Below, one piece after another: positions 45,219 to 55,000 of a stretch of DNA of 64,000 bases. The translations under genes and the position numbers were made by a program. This DNA comes from Catalinimonas alkaloidigena. GTDB lineage: Bacteria; Bacteroidota; Bacteroidia; Cytophagales; Flexibacteraceae. The notes beneath the pieces were generated by a model. It saw only the letters and a list, made by a program, of their open reading frames with translations. It was not told the origin of the DNA and made no database searches. Each line of letters starts with the position of its first letter. Position 1 is the first letter of the stretch. Location of the stretch: contig NZ_FNFO01000013.1 in NCBI RefSeq assembly GCF_900100765.1, forward strand, positions 124,001 through 188,000, read 5' to 3'.

Positions 45219-46256
45219 TTAAGCCACCGGGATGCGAAATCGGGCGGCAACGGTGTCGGGTGAGCCGTTTTCCAGCGTAAATTCGGTGATTTCGCCGAAC
45301 AGAAGTCGCAGGCGTTCGGCGGCGTTGCGCAGACCGATGCCGGTACCTGCGCTGGCGCTTTCCAGTTGTCCGGAATTTTGCACCTCGATTTCGAGCAGCG
45401 GTCCGCTCCGGAACGTCCGTACCCGTACTTCGCCGCCCTGCGGTCGGTTCGCAATGCCGTGCTTGATGGCGTTTTCGACCAACAACTGCACCGTCATCGG
45501 CGGCACGGCTACTTCCAGCGTGGCGGGATCGGCCTCAATCTGGTAACGCAGACGCTTTTCGTAGTGGATCGACTCCAGCGTCAGGTAATCCTGCACCACC
45601 TCCAGTTCGCGCTTCAGCGGCACCCGGTCCTGGTTGTTGAACTGAATCGTGTACCGAAGCAGCGTCGACAGGTGGGTAATCATCTCGCGTGCCCGGTGGG
45701 GATCTTCCAACACCAGCGCCCGAATGTTGTTGAGGCTGTTGAAGACAAAATGCGGATTCAACTGCGATTTGAGGGCCGTCAGTTCGGCCTCGTTGACCGC
45801 CGCCTGCAACTTCCACTTTTCCACTTCCTGCCGCTGGCGGTCTTCAAACACGTGGATGATGAAGTACAACAGCGTCCACCAGCAGTAGACCATGAACGTG
45901 CTCAGCGCGTAGCCCCCCAGCGAAAACAGATTGTAGTCCGACCAGATGTAGAGGTGCAGCACCGCTACCAGCACAAACACCATCACCGCCAGACTCGCCA
46001 CCGCCAGCCCCAGCAGGAGAGGAGGCAGGCGTACCAGCAGGGGAACGGGCCGGAGCCGCAACCATCCCCACCGGCGCAGCAGGTGCCGCAGGAGGTGCGA
46101 AGTCAGCAGCATGGTGCCGGTGATGACGCCCTGCGACAGGACCATTTTGAGGGTTAGGCCGTTGAAGGCAGCCGTGAAAAACAGGCCGATGGCACCGTAA
46201 AGGCTCCAGCCGACAAGCTGGCTGATCCAGTAAAGGGTCGGGCGTGTGAGTCGCAT
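45219..46256 (-). CDS. LytS-like sensor histidine kinase (His_kinase family)
   Basis: The 345-residue protein has four membrane helices in residues 1-130 and a coiled linker. The His_kinase motif is LKSQLNPHFVFNSLNNIRAL (about residues 160-180), and the ATPase has VENAIKHGIANRPQGG and GIGLRNAAERL. This architecture (4TM plus PF06580-type kinase) is widespread in Bacteroidota and pairs with LytTR regulators, here the downstream gene. No extracellular sensor domain is present; the membrane bundle itself may sense. Confidence 0.94.
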   Translation of the reverse strand: MRLTRPTLYWISQLVGWSLYGAIGLFFTAAFNGLTLKMVLSQGVITGTMLLTSHLLRHLLRRWGWLRLRPVPLLVRLPPLLLGLAVASLAVMVFVLVAVLHLYIWSDYNLFSLGGYALSTFMVYCWWTLLYFIIHVFEDRQRQEVEKWKLQAAVNEAELTALKSQLNPHFVFNSLNNIRALVLEDPHRAREMITHLSTLLRYTIQFNNQDRVPLKRELEVVQDYLTLESIHYEKRLRYQIEADPATLEVAVPPMTVQLLVENAIKHGIANRPQGGEVRVRTFRSGPLLEIEVQNSGQLESASAGTGIGLRNAAERLRLLFGEITEFTLENGSPDTVAARFRIPVA

Positions 46257-46263
46257 GGGTCGG

Positions 46264-46492
46264 TTATAAGTTGAGGGGTGACAAGTTAGAAAGTTACAGG
46301 TTGAAAAGTTCGGAGTTGAGAGTGATGAGTGAGGAGTTGAAAGTTCAAGGTTGAAAGCTTAACGTGTGGTGCAGGATGCCTTCTTCTTTCCACGTCGCAC
46401 TTCGCAACTCACACTTCTGCCTTCTCCTGCACTCTGCCCTACGCCCCGCGCGCGCTGCGCTATTCACTCATTCAGTAATTCTCTCATTCATT
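46264..46492 (+). repeat. Dispersed intergenic repeat, copy C
   Basis: Four blocks follow in order: AT-rich imperfect heptads (46264-46352), a 41-bp core (46353-46393), TCGCACTTCGCAACTCACAC with the 22-bp block 46409-46430 (ending TGCCTTCTCCTGC), and GCGCTATTCACTCATTCAGT with further TTCACTC/TTCATT units. The last block runs into the stop codon of the hydrolase gene (46488-46490). Copy D at the other side of that gene is in inverted orientation. Confidence 0.8.
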
Positions 46493-47387
46493 TATTCACT
46501 ACCGCGCCCCCTCGCGCTGGTGTCAGAAACTGATCCAGCACCCGGAAGAAGCCTTCGGGATCGTCCCACATGATGAAGTGTTTAGCCGTATCGAACAGTT
46601 CGAGTTGCACGTGCGGCAGGTTTTGGAACTGCGCCTGGTAGGCGGGGAGGACCGTTTCGCGGGTGGCCCCGTAGTCTTTGTAGCCGATCCACGCGCCCAT
46701 TGCCAGCGTAGGTACCTTAATTTTGGGCAGGTCGGCCCGCAGGTCGGTCGTGTAGAGTTCGTACATCGCCTGCCCGATCGTCGTTGGGTCTGACTGCACG
46801 CCCCACTCGGTGGCTTCCCGGATGCGCGCCGAGTCGGAAATCATCGTGCGCAGGTACAGGGCCATCTGCTGGCGGACTTGTTCGGGCATCTGGTTGGTAT
46901 CCACCTTGCGCATGTTTTCGGCCAGGGGCTTCGCCGATTCGGCCGTGGCACCGGGCATCTGAATGGCCGTGAGAAACGGCAGGCCGTCGACCGTTACCAG
47001 AGGACCGACCAAGTCGGGGGCTTCGATGCCCAACGAAAGCGCCAGAAAACCGCCGAGGCTGTGTCCTACGATGATGGGTTTTTCCAGGTGCTGCTCCTGA
47101 ATGTAGGCAATGATCTCATCGCGGACGGTCGGTAAAAACGGATCGGGTTGCGCCAGCGGCGCTTGTCCGGCGAATCCGGCCAGCGTCAGCACATGGCACT
47201 CGTAACGGTCCCGGTAGTGCGCCACCGTTTCGTCCCAGACCGAGCCGTCGGACGACAGGCCGGGAATGAGCAGCATCGGTTGTCCTTGACCGGTCACTTC
47301 TACCGTAAAGGCCGTCGGGTCAGCCCGCAGAGAGGCACTGGTCAGGCAGCACACTAGCAAGAGAAGGAAGTAGGGAAGGCGTTTCAT
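46488..47387 (-). CDS. Exported alpha/beta hydrolase
   Basis: The 299-residue protein has a signal peptide (MKRLPYFLLLLVCCLTSASLRA) and an alpha/beta-hydrolase fold: oxyanion region LLIPGLSSDGSVW, nucleophile Ser110 in VGHSLGGFLAL, and the His in FDTAKHFIMWDDPEGF. It should act in the periplasm on an ester or related bond; substrate unknown. The C-terminal tail TPARGGAVVNK is encoded by repeat DNA (block 4 of copy C), so the natural end may have been changed. The gene is enclosed by two inverted repeat copies, which suggests it could have moved as a passenger. Confidence 0.87.
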   Translation of the reverse strand: MKRLPYFLLLLVCCLTSASLRADPTAFTVEVTGQGQPMLLIPGLSSDGSVWDETVAHYRDRYECHVLTLAGFAGQAPLAQPDPFLPTVRDEIIAYIQEQHLEKPIIVGHSLGGFLALSLGIEAPDLVGPLVTVDGLPFLTAIQMPGATAESAKPLAENMRKVDTNQMPEQVRQQMALYLRTMISDSARIREATEWGVQSDPTTIGQAMYELYTTDLRADLPKIKVPTLAMGAWIGYKDYGATRETVLPAYQAQFQNLPHVQLELFDTAKHFIMWDDPEGFFRVLDQFLTPARGGAVVNK

Positions 47388-47488
47388 AAGCTTCGTGGTT
47401 TAGGTTCGACACAAGAATAGGGCGTCGCCCACCCAATCCGAAGTGATTTTGAGAGAGCGGTCATTTCGTTGAGGGAGCGGTAGTGCGG

Positions 47489-47718
47489 GGAGCTTGGGGC
47501 GAAGCGCAGAGCGCAGGAGAAGGCAGAAGTGTGAGTTGTGAAATGTGACGTGATGATGAAGATGTCATCCTGTTAAGGAGCTTCTTACGGCTGGCGTTGT
47601 ACTATCGCACGTTAAGCCTTAAACTTTGAGCCTTAAACTTTAAACTCTGCACTCTGAGCTTTTCAACTTTCTAAACTTTCCAACCTGTAACCTTCCAACC
47701 TTCTCAACCCTCCCAACC
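47489..47718 (-). repeat. Dispersed intergenic repeat, copy D (inverted relative to copy C)
   Basis: Read on the minus strand it has the same block order as copy C: heptads with TTACAGGTTGGAAAGTT, GGCTTAACGTGCG, a variant centre, and a 22-bp block at 47534-47513 identical to 46409-46430 (TCACACTTCTGCCTTCTCCT core). It ends near the start of the SDR gene. Confidence 0.8.
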
Positions 47719-47773
47719 AATCGCGCGCCCGATCGTACCCATGAATACATCATCGATAAAGAAGAATCAGAGT

Positions 47774-48619
47774 ATGGCTGAAAAAATATGGCTCATCACG
47801 GGCTGCTCAACAGGCTTCGGGCGCGAGCTCGCTAAACTGGCGGCCGGCAAAGGCGACAAAGTCGTCGGGACGGTGCGGAAACCGGAGCATCAGGAATCAC
47901 TGGAAACCTTGTCGGAAAACATCACGGCGGTGCTGATGGACGTCACCGACCACGCAACCGTTGCGGCCGGTGTGCAGAAGGCCATCGACCTGCACGGGCG
48001 GATCGACGTGCTGGTGAACAACGCGGGGTACGGGTCGCTCGGCAGTGTGGAAGAAGTAACGGAAGAAGAGACCTTTCGGCAGTTCGACGTCAACGTGTTC
48101 GGGGCGTTGCGGCTGATCCGTGCGGTGCTGCCCCACATGCGGCAGCAGCGGTCGGGCCACATCCTCAACATCACGTCCATTGCCGGGTTGCAGGGCTATC
48201 CGGGCGTGGGCATCTACAACGGCTCCAAGTTTGCGCTGGAGGGCATCGGCGAAGGATTGGCGGCCGACGTGCGTCCGCTGGGCATCCGGGTGACCAACGT
48301 GGAGCCGGGCCCCTTCCGTACCGACTGGGCGGGGCGCTCGGCCACGTTTACCGCCTCGAAAATCGACGACTACGCCGATTCGGCCGCGAAAAACCTGGAC
48401 TCGATCAGTGGCGTGAGTGGCAGGCAGAAGGGTGATCCGGTGCGGGCGGCCGAGGCCATGTATGCCCTGACCGAACTGGACAACCCGCCGATGCACCTGC
48501 CGCTCGGCAGCGTGGCCTACAAGCGGTTCCGCGCCAAGCTGCAAGCCATGTCCGAAGAACTGGACGCTTTTGCACACCTCGGCGAGCCGACCGATTTTCC
48601 GGAAGAAGTGACCCACTAA
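47774..48619 (+). CDS. Short-chain dehydrogenase/reductase (classical SDR)
   Basis: The ATG at 47774 gives MAEKIWLITGCSTGFGREL, the usual SDR start; an in-frame ATG at 47741 would add 11 residues. The protein (281 residues) has the cofactor motif TGCSTGFG, NNAGYGSLG, the catalytic Ser in NITSIAG, and YNGSK with the Tyr-x3-Lys pair. The second beta strand has TVRKPEH, which favours NADP(H) (inference). It resembles oxidoreductases acting on ketones or alcohols of unknown identity. A strong terminator follows. The promoter region is occupied by repeat copy D. Confidence 0.92.
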   Translation: MAEKIWLITGCSTGFGRELAKLAAGKGDKVVGTVRKPEHQESLETLSENITAVLMDVTDHATVAAGVQKAIDLHGRIDVLVNNAGYGSLGSVEEVTEEETFRQFDVNVFGALRLIRAVLPHMRQQRSGHILNITSIAGLQGYPGVGIYNGSKFALEGIGEGLAADVRPLGIRVTNVEPGPFRTDWAGRSATFTASKIDDYADSAAKNLDSISGVSGRQKGDPVRAAEAMYALTELDNPPMHLPLGSVAYKRFRAKLQAMSEELDAFAHLGEPTDFPEEVTH

Positions 48620-48643
48620 CCCAACCGGGACCTTCCCTAACCG

Positions 48644-48672
48644 AAAGCACTGCCCACAAGCAGTGCTTTTTT
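48644..48672 (+). terminator. Rho-independent terminator after the SDR gene
   Basis: A perfect 10-bp stem (AAAGCACTGC/GCAGTGCTTT, 48644-48653 with 48660-48669) with a 6-base loop is followed by T residues to 48672. Confidence 0.88.
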
Positions 48673-48774
48673 AATACCTACCGACGCCCGGGCCGCGTTT
48701 CGGACGAAAATGATTTCTGGCAAAATGGGTTAACTTAAGCGGTTAAAACAGTGGGCTAAACTTTTTTGATTCTC

Positions 48775-49866
48775 ATGCATACCTCTGCACCTCAGCAGCA
48801 TTTGTTGCTTTCGCGACTGGCAGAACACACCTCTTACCTGATTTTTGCTTATGAAGTCAGCACCCGCAGCTTCCTGTACGCCAACCCGGCTTTTGAGCGG
48901 ATCTGGCAGGCCGATGGGGCCATTTCGCTCAAAACTCCTGACTCGCTGTTGATGCGCGTACACGCTGACGACCGCACTTTTGTCCACGAAAAATTCGAAG
49001 AGCTACTGCAAGGCAAGTCGGTCGAAGAGCTGGAGTTTCGGGTGCAGCCGACGGAGGGAAATGAGCGTTGGATCTGCCTGATACCGACCCTGTTGAGCGG
49101 AGAAAACGGGCCGGTGATCAGCGCCATCGGCGAGGACATCACCAAGCTCAAATTGAATGCGGAGAAGCTGCGGAAATTCGCCGCTAAAAAGAATTCGGTG
49201 CTGGAGATTCTGTCGCACGACCTGGCCAATCCGCTGGCAACGATCCAAAGCTTGTCGGCGTTGCTGACCGACCGTACCAAAGCCCTGGGCAACGAAAAGG
49301 TAGACCGACTGGTGGGCCTGATTGCCGAGACGAGCGCCCGCAGCATCGACCTGATCCGCAACTTCGTCGCCACCGAGTTTCTCGAATCGGTCGAGGTGGA
49401 TCTGCTCAAAGAGCGTGTCGATCTGCTCAAGTGTTTGCGGCAGGTGCTGGAGCAGTACCAGCATTCGGAAAAAAACATCGGCAAAACGTTTCGCCTGGAA
49501 GCGCAGCAAGAGTCGGTCTTTCTGCACCTCGACGAAGTAAAGTTTATGCAGGTGATCAACAACCTGCTTTCGAACGCCATCAAGTTCACCGACGATGCGG
49601 GGATCATCACCCTTCGGGTCGAAGAGCAACCGGATCAGGTCCTGATCACTGTCGCCGACAACGGCATTGGCATCCCGGCCGACATGCAGGAGGGCCTCTT
49701 CGAGCGCTTTCCGAAAGCCCGCCGCCGGGGCCTGAAAGGCGAGCCTTCAACGGGACTGGGCATGTCGATCATTCACAACATCGTGGCCTGGCATGGAGGC
49801 ACGATCCGCTTCGAGAGCCAGGAAAATGTCGGCACAACGTTCTACATCACCTTACCGAAAGAATGA
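48775..49866 (+). CDS. PAS-domain histidine kinase, soluble
   Basis: ATG 48775 was chosen; a TTG three codons upstream would also be in frame. The 363-residue protein has a PAS domain (about 10-125: YLIFAYEVSTRSFLYANPAF, AIGEDITKLKL) and no membrane helix. HisKA carries the His in LEILSHDLANPLATI, and the ATPase shows NNLLSNAIKFTDD, DNGIGIP and GLGMSIIHNIVAWHGG. It is cytosolic, so the signal is probably internal (redox, a ligand or a partner). No response regulator lies next to it. Repeat copy E begins 15 bases after its stop. Confidence 0.92.
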   Translation: MHTSAPQQHLLLSRLAEHTSYLIFAYEVSTRSFLYANPAFERIWQADGAISLKTPDSLLMRVHADDRTFVHEKFEELLQGKSVEELEFRVQPTEGNERWICLIPTLLSGENGPVISAIGEDITKLKLNAEKLRKFAAKKNSVLEILSHDLANPLATIQSLSALLTDRTKALGNEKVDRLVGLIAETSARSIDLIRNFVATEFLESVEVDLLKERVDLLKCLRQVLEQYQHSEKNIGKTFRLEAQQESVFLHLDEVKFMQVINNLLSNAIKFTDDAGIITLRVEEQPDQVLITVADNGIGIPADMQEGLFERFPKARRRGLKGEPSTGLGMSIIHNIVAWHGGTIRFESQENVGTTFYITLPKE

Positions 49867-49880
49867 TCCGCCGAGAAGAT

Positions 49881-50030
49881 TTAGAGTGATGAGTTGAAAG
49901 TTCAAGGTTGAAGGCTTAACCGTGCGGTGCAGGACGACCCTTTTGTCGTCAATTCGCATTTCAGACGTCACACCTCACACTTCTGCCTTCTCTTGCGCGC
50001 CCTGCGCTATTCACTCATTTCCTCCTGCGC
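49881..50030 (+). repeat. Dispersed intergenic repeat, copy E
   Basis: Same orientation as copy C. It shares AGTTGAAAGTTCAAGGTTGA, the GGCTTAACCGTGCGGTGCAGGA start of the core (positions 49912-49933), the 22-bp block at 49975-49996 with one mismatch, and GCGCTATTCACTCATT. The middle of the core is replaced. Confidence 0.75.
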
Positions 50031-50163
50031 GTGGGTGTAGTATTTTTTGAGAGATTACAGGGGTGATGCAACATCAGGAACCCCGCTTTCTCATTACTTT
50101 TGTGCTGGCTATCCCCACTGGCTTTCAACAAGTTACTGAGCGACTCTTTCCGACTGGCGTTGT

Positions 50164-51960
50164 ATGCGCAATCCCTATTTTTCCCTGCTGGGCACGGCCT
50201 GGCGGTACGCCCGTGAGGCACGCGGGCGCTTTGTGCTGATTTATGCGATGTTCGGGGTGGCCAACCTCATTTTCTCGGTGCAGCCGCTGCTGTACGGCTG
50301 GTTTGTGACGGCCCTGCAACGCGAGGGTACGGATATTCTGCGACACGTGTGGCTTTATGCGGGCGGCTACCTGGCACTGCGGGTGCTGGAGTGGTGTTTT
50401 CACGGACCGGCGCGGGTAATGGAACGTGCGCTGGCGTTTCGGGTGGGGCAGAATTTCCTGGAGGAACGCTACCATCAGGTCGTGCACCTGCCGCTGGAAT
50501 GGCATCAGGATCACCACAGCGGCGCCACGATCAACCGCCTGCGGAAAGCGCACGAAGCGCTGCGCGACTTCTTTCAGGCCGGCTTTGTTTACCTCCATGC
50601 GTTGGCAAAGTTTGTCTTTTCGTTTGCGGCGATGCTGTACTTCGCGCCTTTGTACGGCTGCATCGGGGTCGGCATCGGACTGCTGATCATCGCCGTGATT
50701 TTTCGGTTCGACAAACCTTTTGTGCGTACGCTGCGCGAGGTCAACGAGCGGGAGCATCTGGTGTCGTCCACGCTGTTCGACAGCCTGTCCAACATCGTGA
50801 CGGTGGTGACGCTGCGTCTGGAAAAGCGCATGGAAACCAGTCTGTTACGTAAGGTTATGGACGTATTTCCGCCGTTCCGGCGCAACATCGAAATCAACGA
50901 GTGGAAATGGTTTACGGCCCAGATGCTGATCGGACTGATCTACGCCGTAGTAACGGTCGGGTACGTGCACGAACACTGGCAACCTGGGCAGGTTTTTCTG
51001 ATCGGCGGGCTGGTGACGTTGTTGGGCTACGTGAACCAGTTTACGAGTGTGTTCAACGACGTGGCGTACCAGTATACGCAGATCGTCCAGTACCATACGC
51101 ACGTGCAAACGGCCGAGGGGATGCGCGAGGCCTACGAACGCCAACACCGCCCCGAGCCGCTGGAGGGACTGCCGGACCACTGGCAGCGGCTGGACATTGA
51201 ACACCTGAGCTTTGCCTACCGGCAGCGCCATGCTGCGTCGGAACTTGCCTCAACCGAAGCCGCACCCCCGACCGGCCTGCATGGGCTGACCCTACGCCTG
51301 GTACGAGGCCAGCGGGTCGCGCTGATCGGCGAAAGCGGCAGTGGAAAAAGCACCCTCTTGGCGCTGTTGCGAGGGTTGTACGAGCCGCAGCCGGGCGTGC
51401 AACTGCGGGTCGACGGCCTGCCGCACCCGGATTTTAGCTGCATTACACAAGCCGTAACCCTGCTGCCGCAGGAGCCCGAAATCTTCGAAAATACCCTCCG
51501 GTACAACATCACCCTGGGCCTGCCTTTCAGTGAAGAGGAGGTGTGGGCGGCGTGCGAAACGGCACAGTTTGCCGCTGTGCTCCGGCAGTTGCCTCACGGG
51601 CTCGATACCAACATTCAGGAAAAAGGCATCAACCTGTCGGGAGGGCAACGGCAGCGGCTGGCGTTGGCCCGGGGACTGCTGGCCGCCCGCACCAGCAGCC
51701 TGGTATTGATGGACGAGCCTACCAGCAGCGTCGATCCCCGCACCGAAATGCAACTCTACCACGAACTGTTCCGGGCCTTTGCCAACAAGGCGGTGGTGTC
51801 GTCGTTGCACCGGCTGCACCTGCTGCTGCAGTTCGACTACATCTACCTGCTGGACCGGGGATGCATCGTGGACGAAGGAACGTTCGAGGACCTACGCCGC
51901 CGAAGCGAGCGATTTGCTGCCCTGTGGCAATACCAGGAGACCTTGCCCGTTGTGGTGTAA
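50164..51960 (+). CDS. ABC transporter, fused permease and ATPase
   Basis: The 598-residue protein has a type-1 exporter membrane domain (residues about 1-330, six helices) and a nucleotide-binding domain (about 340-598). Walker A is GESGSGKST (about 389-397), the signature is LSGGQRQR, Walker B is LVLMDEPTSS and the switch His is in SSLHRLHL. It works as a homodimer or half-transporter exporting a lipid, peptide or drug. A short insertion (HAASELASTEAAPPTG) precedes the NBD core. A TACTTTTG box at 50095-50102 fits a -7 promoter element. The orientation matches the HTCS gene downstream, 125 bases away. Confidence 0.92.
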   Translation: MRNPYFSLLGTAWRYAREARGRFVLIYAMFGVANLIFSVQPLLYGWFVTALQREGTDILRHVWLYAGGYLALRVLEWCFHGPARVMERALAFRVGQNFLEERYHQVVHLPLEWHQDHHSGATINRLRKAHEALRDFFQAGFVYLHALAKFVFSFAAMLYFAPLYGCIGVGIGLLIIAVIFRFDKPFVRTLREVNEREHLVSSTLFDSLSNIVTVVTLRLEKRMETSLLRKVMDVFPPFRRNIEINEWKWFTAQMLIGLIYAVVTVGYVHEHWQPGQVFLIGGLVTLLGYVNQFTSVFNDVAYQYTQIVQYHTHVQTAEGMREAYERQHRPEPLEGLPDHWQRLDIEHLSFAYRQRHAASELASTEAAPPTGLHGLTLRLVRGQRVALIGESGSGKSTLLALLRGLYEPQPGVQLRVDGLPHPDFSCITQAVTLLPQEPEIFENTLRYNITLGLPFSEEEVWAACETAQFAAVLRQLPHGLDTNIQEKGINLSGGQRQRLALARGLLAARTSSLVLMDEPTSSVDPRTEMQLYHELFRAFANKAVVSSLHRLHLLLQFDYIYLLDRGCIVDEGTFEDLRRRSERFAALWQYQETLPVVV

Positions 51961-52085
51961 GGTATGCGTAAGATACTACGGTAATTCCGAAAAAATAACA
52001 CGGCTGAGCCACCAAACTCACCGTCGAATTTGTACCTTCGTTCGTTTTCTTCACGCCTTTTCCCGCGACTTGTGCCCTTACTGCC

Positions 52086-55000
52086 GTGCGTCAATTCTGG
52101 TTCTGTTGGCTAGTCTGTCTGCTGGCGTTGCCTGCCTTTCGGGTGGCCGCTCAAGACGATCCCTACTTCCATTACCTGGGAGGGCAACAGGGACTGCGGG
52201 TCGGGAGCGCCAACTGCCTGTGGCGGGACCGCCAGGGCTTTCTCTGGATCGGCTCGTGGGATGGTGTGAGCCGTTATGACGGCTACCAGACCCGCGTTTT
52301 TCAGAACGACCCGGACGACTCTACTTCGCTTTCCAACAACCACGTGACGAGTCTGTTCGAAGATCCGCACGGCTACCTGTGGATCGGCACGAGCGGAGGG
52401 CTGTGTCGGATGAAACTGGAACACGAGCAGATTGAGCGGATTCAGCTACCGGCTCTGAAAAGTCAGCGCGTCAACGTGTTGTACGGCGAAGCCGGGCAGG
52501 AAGGGCTGTGGGTCAGTACGTTGGGGATAGACGGGGGCCTGGGGCGTCTTGACCTGCGTTCCGGGCAGTATCGGGCTTACCCGTGGCCGGATGCGTGGGA
52601 GGAAGTGCCGCACATCATGTCCTGCGCCGAAGACGAGCGCGGCATGTGGGTCAGCACCAACCGCAACGGCCTGCTTTGGCTCGACAAAACCACGGGCACG
52701 TGGCAGCCGGTGCCGCTGCCGAACGACGAACAACGCCTGGGCGAGGTCGTGCGGCAGCCTGATGGCGACTTGTGGGTCGCCGCCCGCACCAGCCTGGTAC
52801 GCCTGACACCGTCGTATTCGCCCGAGGGGGAATTGCGGCCGCAGGAGGTCGTGACGGAAGTGGTGGCCACCGATTTTGGGGATCAGGTGCGGCAGTTACA
52901 ACAGGACGCCTCGTCTCGACTCTGGATCGGAACGCGTCAGGGACTCTACGTGTATGATCCGGGGCAGCGCCGCCTGCGGCATTATGCGCAGACGTCGGAC
53001 GAGAACGGCGGGTTGCACAGCAACCACATCAACGGCATGTACGTCGATTCGACCGGCAACCTTTGGCTTGGCTACGTGGAAGATGGGATCGATCTGGTGG
53101 CCCGTACGCCACAGAAGTTTCAACACATCCGCTACAAACAGGAAGAACCCAACGGCCTGAGCGCGCGCTACGTCCTCAATGCCTGGGAAGACCGGGACAG
53201 CATGCTCTGGATCGGTACTCTGGAAGGGGGCCTGAATCGGTACGACCGCCGGACCCGGACGTTTCGCCATTACCGGGCCGATCCCGGCAACCCTGCGGCA
53301 CTACAGCACGACGCCGTGCAGTGCATGTTCGAAGATCGACAGGGAAATTTCTGGATCGGTACGTACGGCGGCGGGTTGCACCGCATGGACCGTGCTACGG
53401 GCCGGTTCACCCATTTTGGTCCGACGGACAATCGGCCGGCACCGCGCCTGGCGTTCACCATTTTTCAGGATCGTCGCGATCAACTCTGGATCGGCTCGTT
53501 CGACCAGGGCCTGTTCCGCTTCGATCCGACAACGGGTACGTTTACCCCCATTCCCCTGGCGTTCGACAGCCTGGGCAACACCACCATCCGCAACGTACTG
53601 AGCGTAGGAGAAGACCCGCAGGGAACACTATGGGTCGGTACCCTGCGAGAAGGGCTGTTCTGGCTCGACCCGGCGCTGGGGCAGTTGGTGCGCGCGGCAG
53701 GAAATGCCCCCGGTTCCGGCACCACCGTGTACCAGATTCGCCCGGGCAGCGACGGCAGTCTGTGGCTCGGGACCGACAGCGGGCTTTGGCGGTACGCCCA
53801 GGGGGGCGATGCGCGTAACCTGCCGGAGCCGCAACACTGGTGGAGTAAACACGGCCTGCCGAACGATCAGGTGCTAGGTCTGCTGGAAGACGACCTGCAC
53901 CGGTGGTGGATCAGTACCAACCGGGGCCTGAGTCGGTTCGATCCTCAGACCCAAACGTTTTTGTCGTTCGACATGGCCGACGGCTTACAGAACCCGATGT
54001 TCGAAGTGGGAACCTGCCACCGGGGGGCGAGTGGTACGTTCTATTTCGGTGGGGTAAATGGGCTGAACGCCTTCAACCCCCTCAGCATGCCCATGAGCCA
54101 GCAGGCGCCGCCGGTGGTGCTGACGCAGTTGCAGGTGATGAACCAGCCGCTGGCGTCCAGCCGTACCGTGGCGGCGTCGTCGTACCTGCGGGAGCTGACG
54201 TTGTCCTACGACCAAAACTTCCTGGCGTTCGAATTTGCCGCGCTCGATTTTACCGCCGCTGAAAAAAATCAGTACGCGTACCAGTTGGAGGGGGTCGACG
54301 ACGAACTGATTTACTCGGGCAACCGTCGGTTCGCTTCGTATCCTAACCTGTCGCCCGGAACGTACACCTTCCGGGCCATCGGGGCCAACCACGACGGCAT
54401 CTGGAACAACGCCGGCGTTATGTTGCGCGTCACCATTACGCCCCCCTGGTGGCAGACGGGCTGGGCCTGGGCCTTGTATGTGGTGTTGCTGGCAGGCCTG
54501 TTGTACCTTGTTTTTCGCTATTTTCTCTACCAGGAGCGGCTGCGCAGTGCCCTGGCCCTCAAGCGGCTGGAAGCCGAGAAGTTACAGGAAATGGATCACC
54601 TGAAAACCAGCTTCTTTACCAACATCTCGCACGAATTCCGTACGCCGCTGACGCTTATTCTGGGGCCTTTGCAGGAGGTGCTGGCTGCGCTTCCCGCGCA
54701 CGATCCGCAGGTTTCGCGGTTTCGGGGCATGCAACGGAATGCCCAGCGGCTGCTGTCGCTGATCAACCAACTGCTGGACGTCGCCAAGCTGGAAGCGGGT
54801 GAGGTACGAATCCAGGTGATGGCGGGCGATCTGCGGGAGGTGCTGCGCCGCCTGACGTTTTCGTTTTCGTCGCTGGCCGAGAGCCGCCGGATTCATCTGC
54901 TGCTCGATGTGCCCCTGACGGCCATTCCGGCCTATTACGATGCCGACAAACTGGAAAAGATTGTAGGAAACCTGTTGTCCAACGCGTTCAAATTCACCGA

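Noticed and set aside
36150-50030. A CRISPR array, because of short tandem-like units in the intergenic repeats
   Set aside because: The units are 7-8 bases, imperfect and without spacers, and no cas genes are present.
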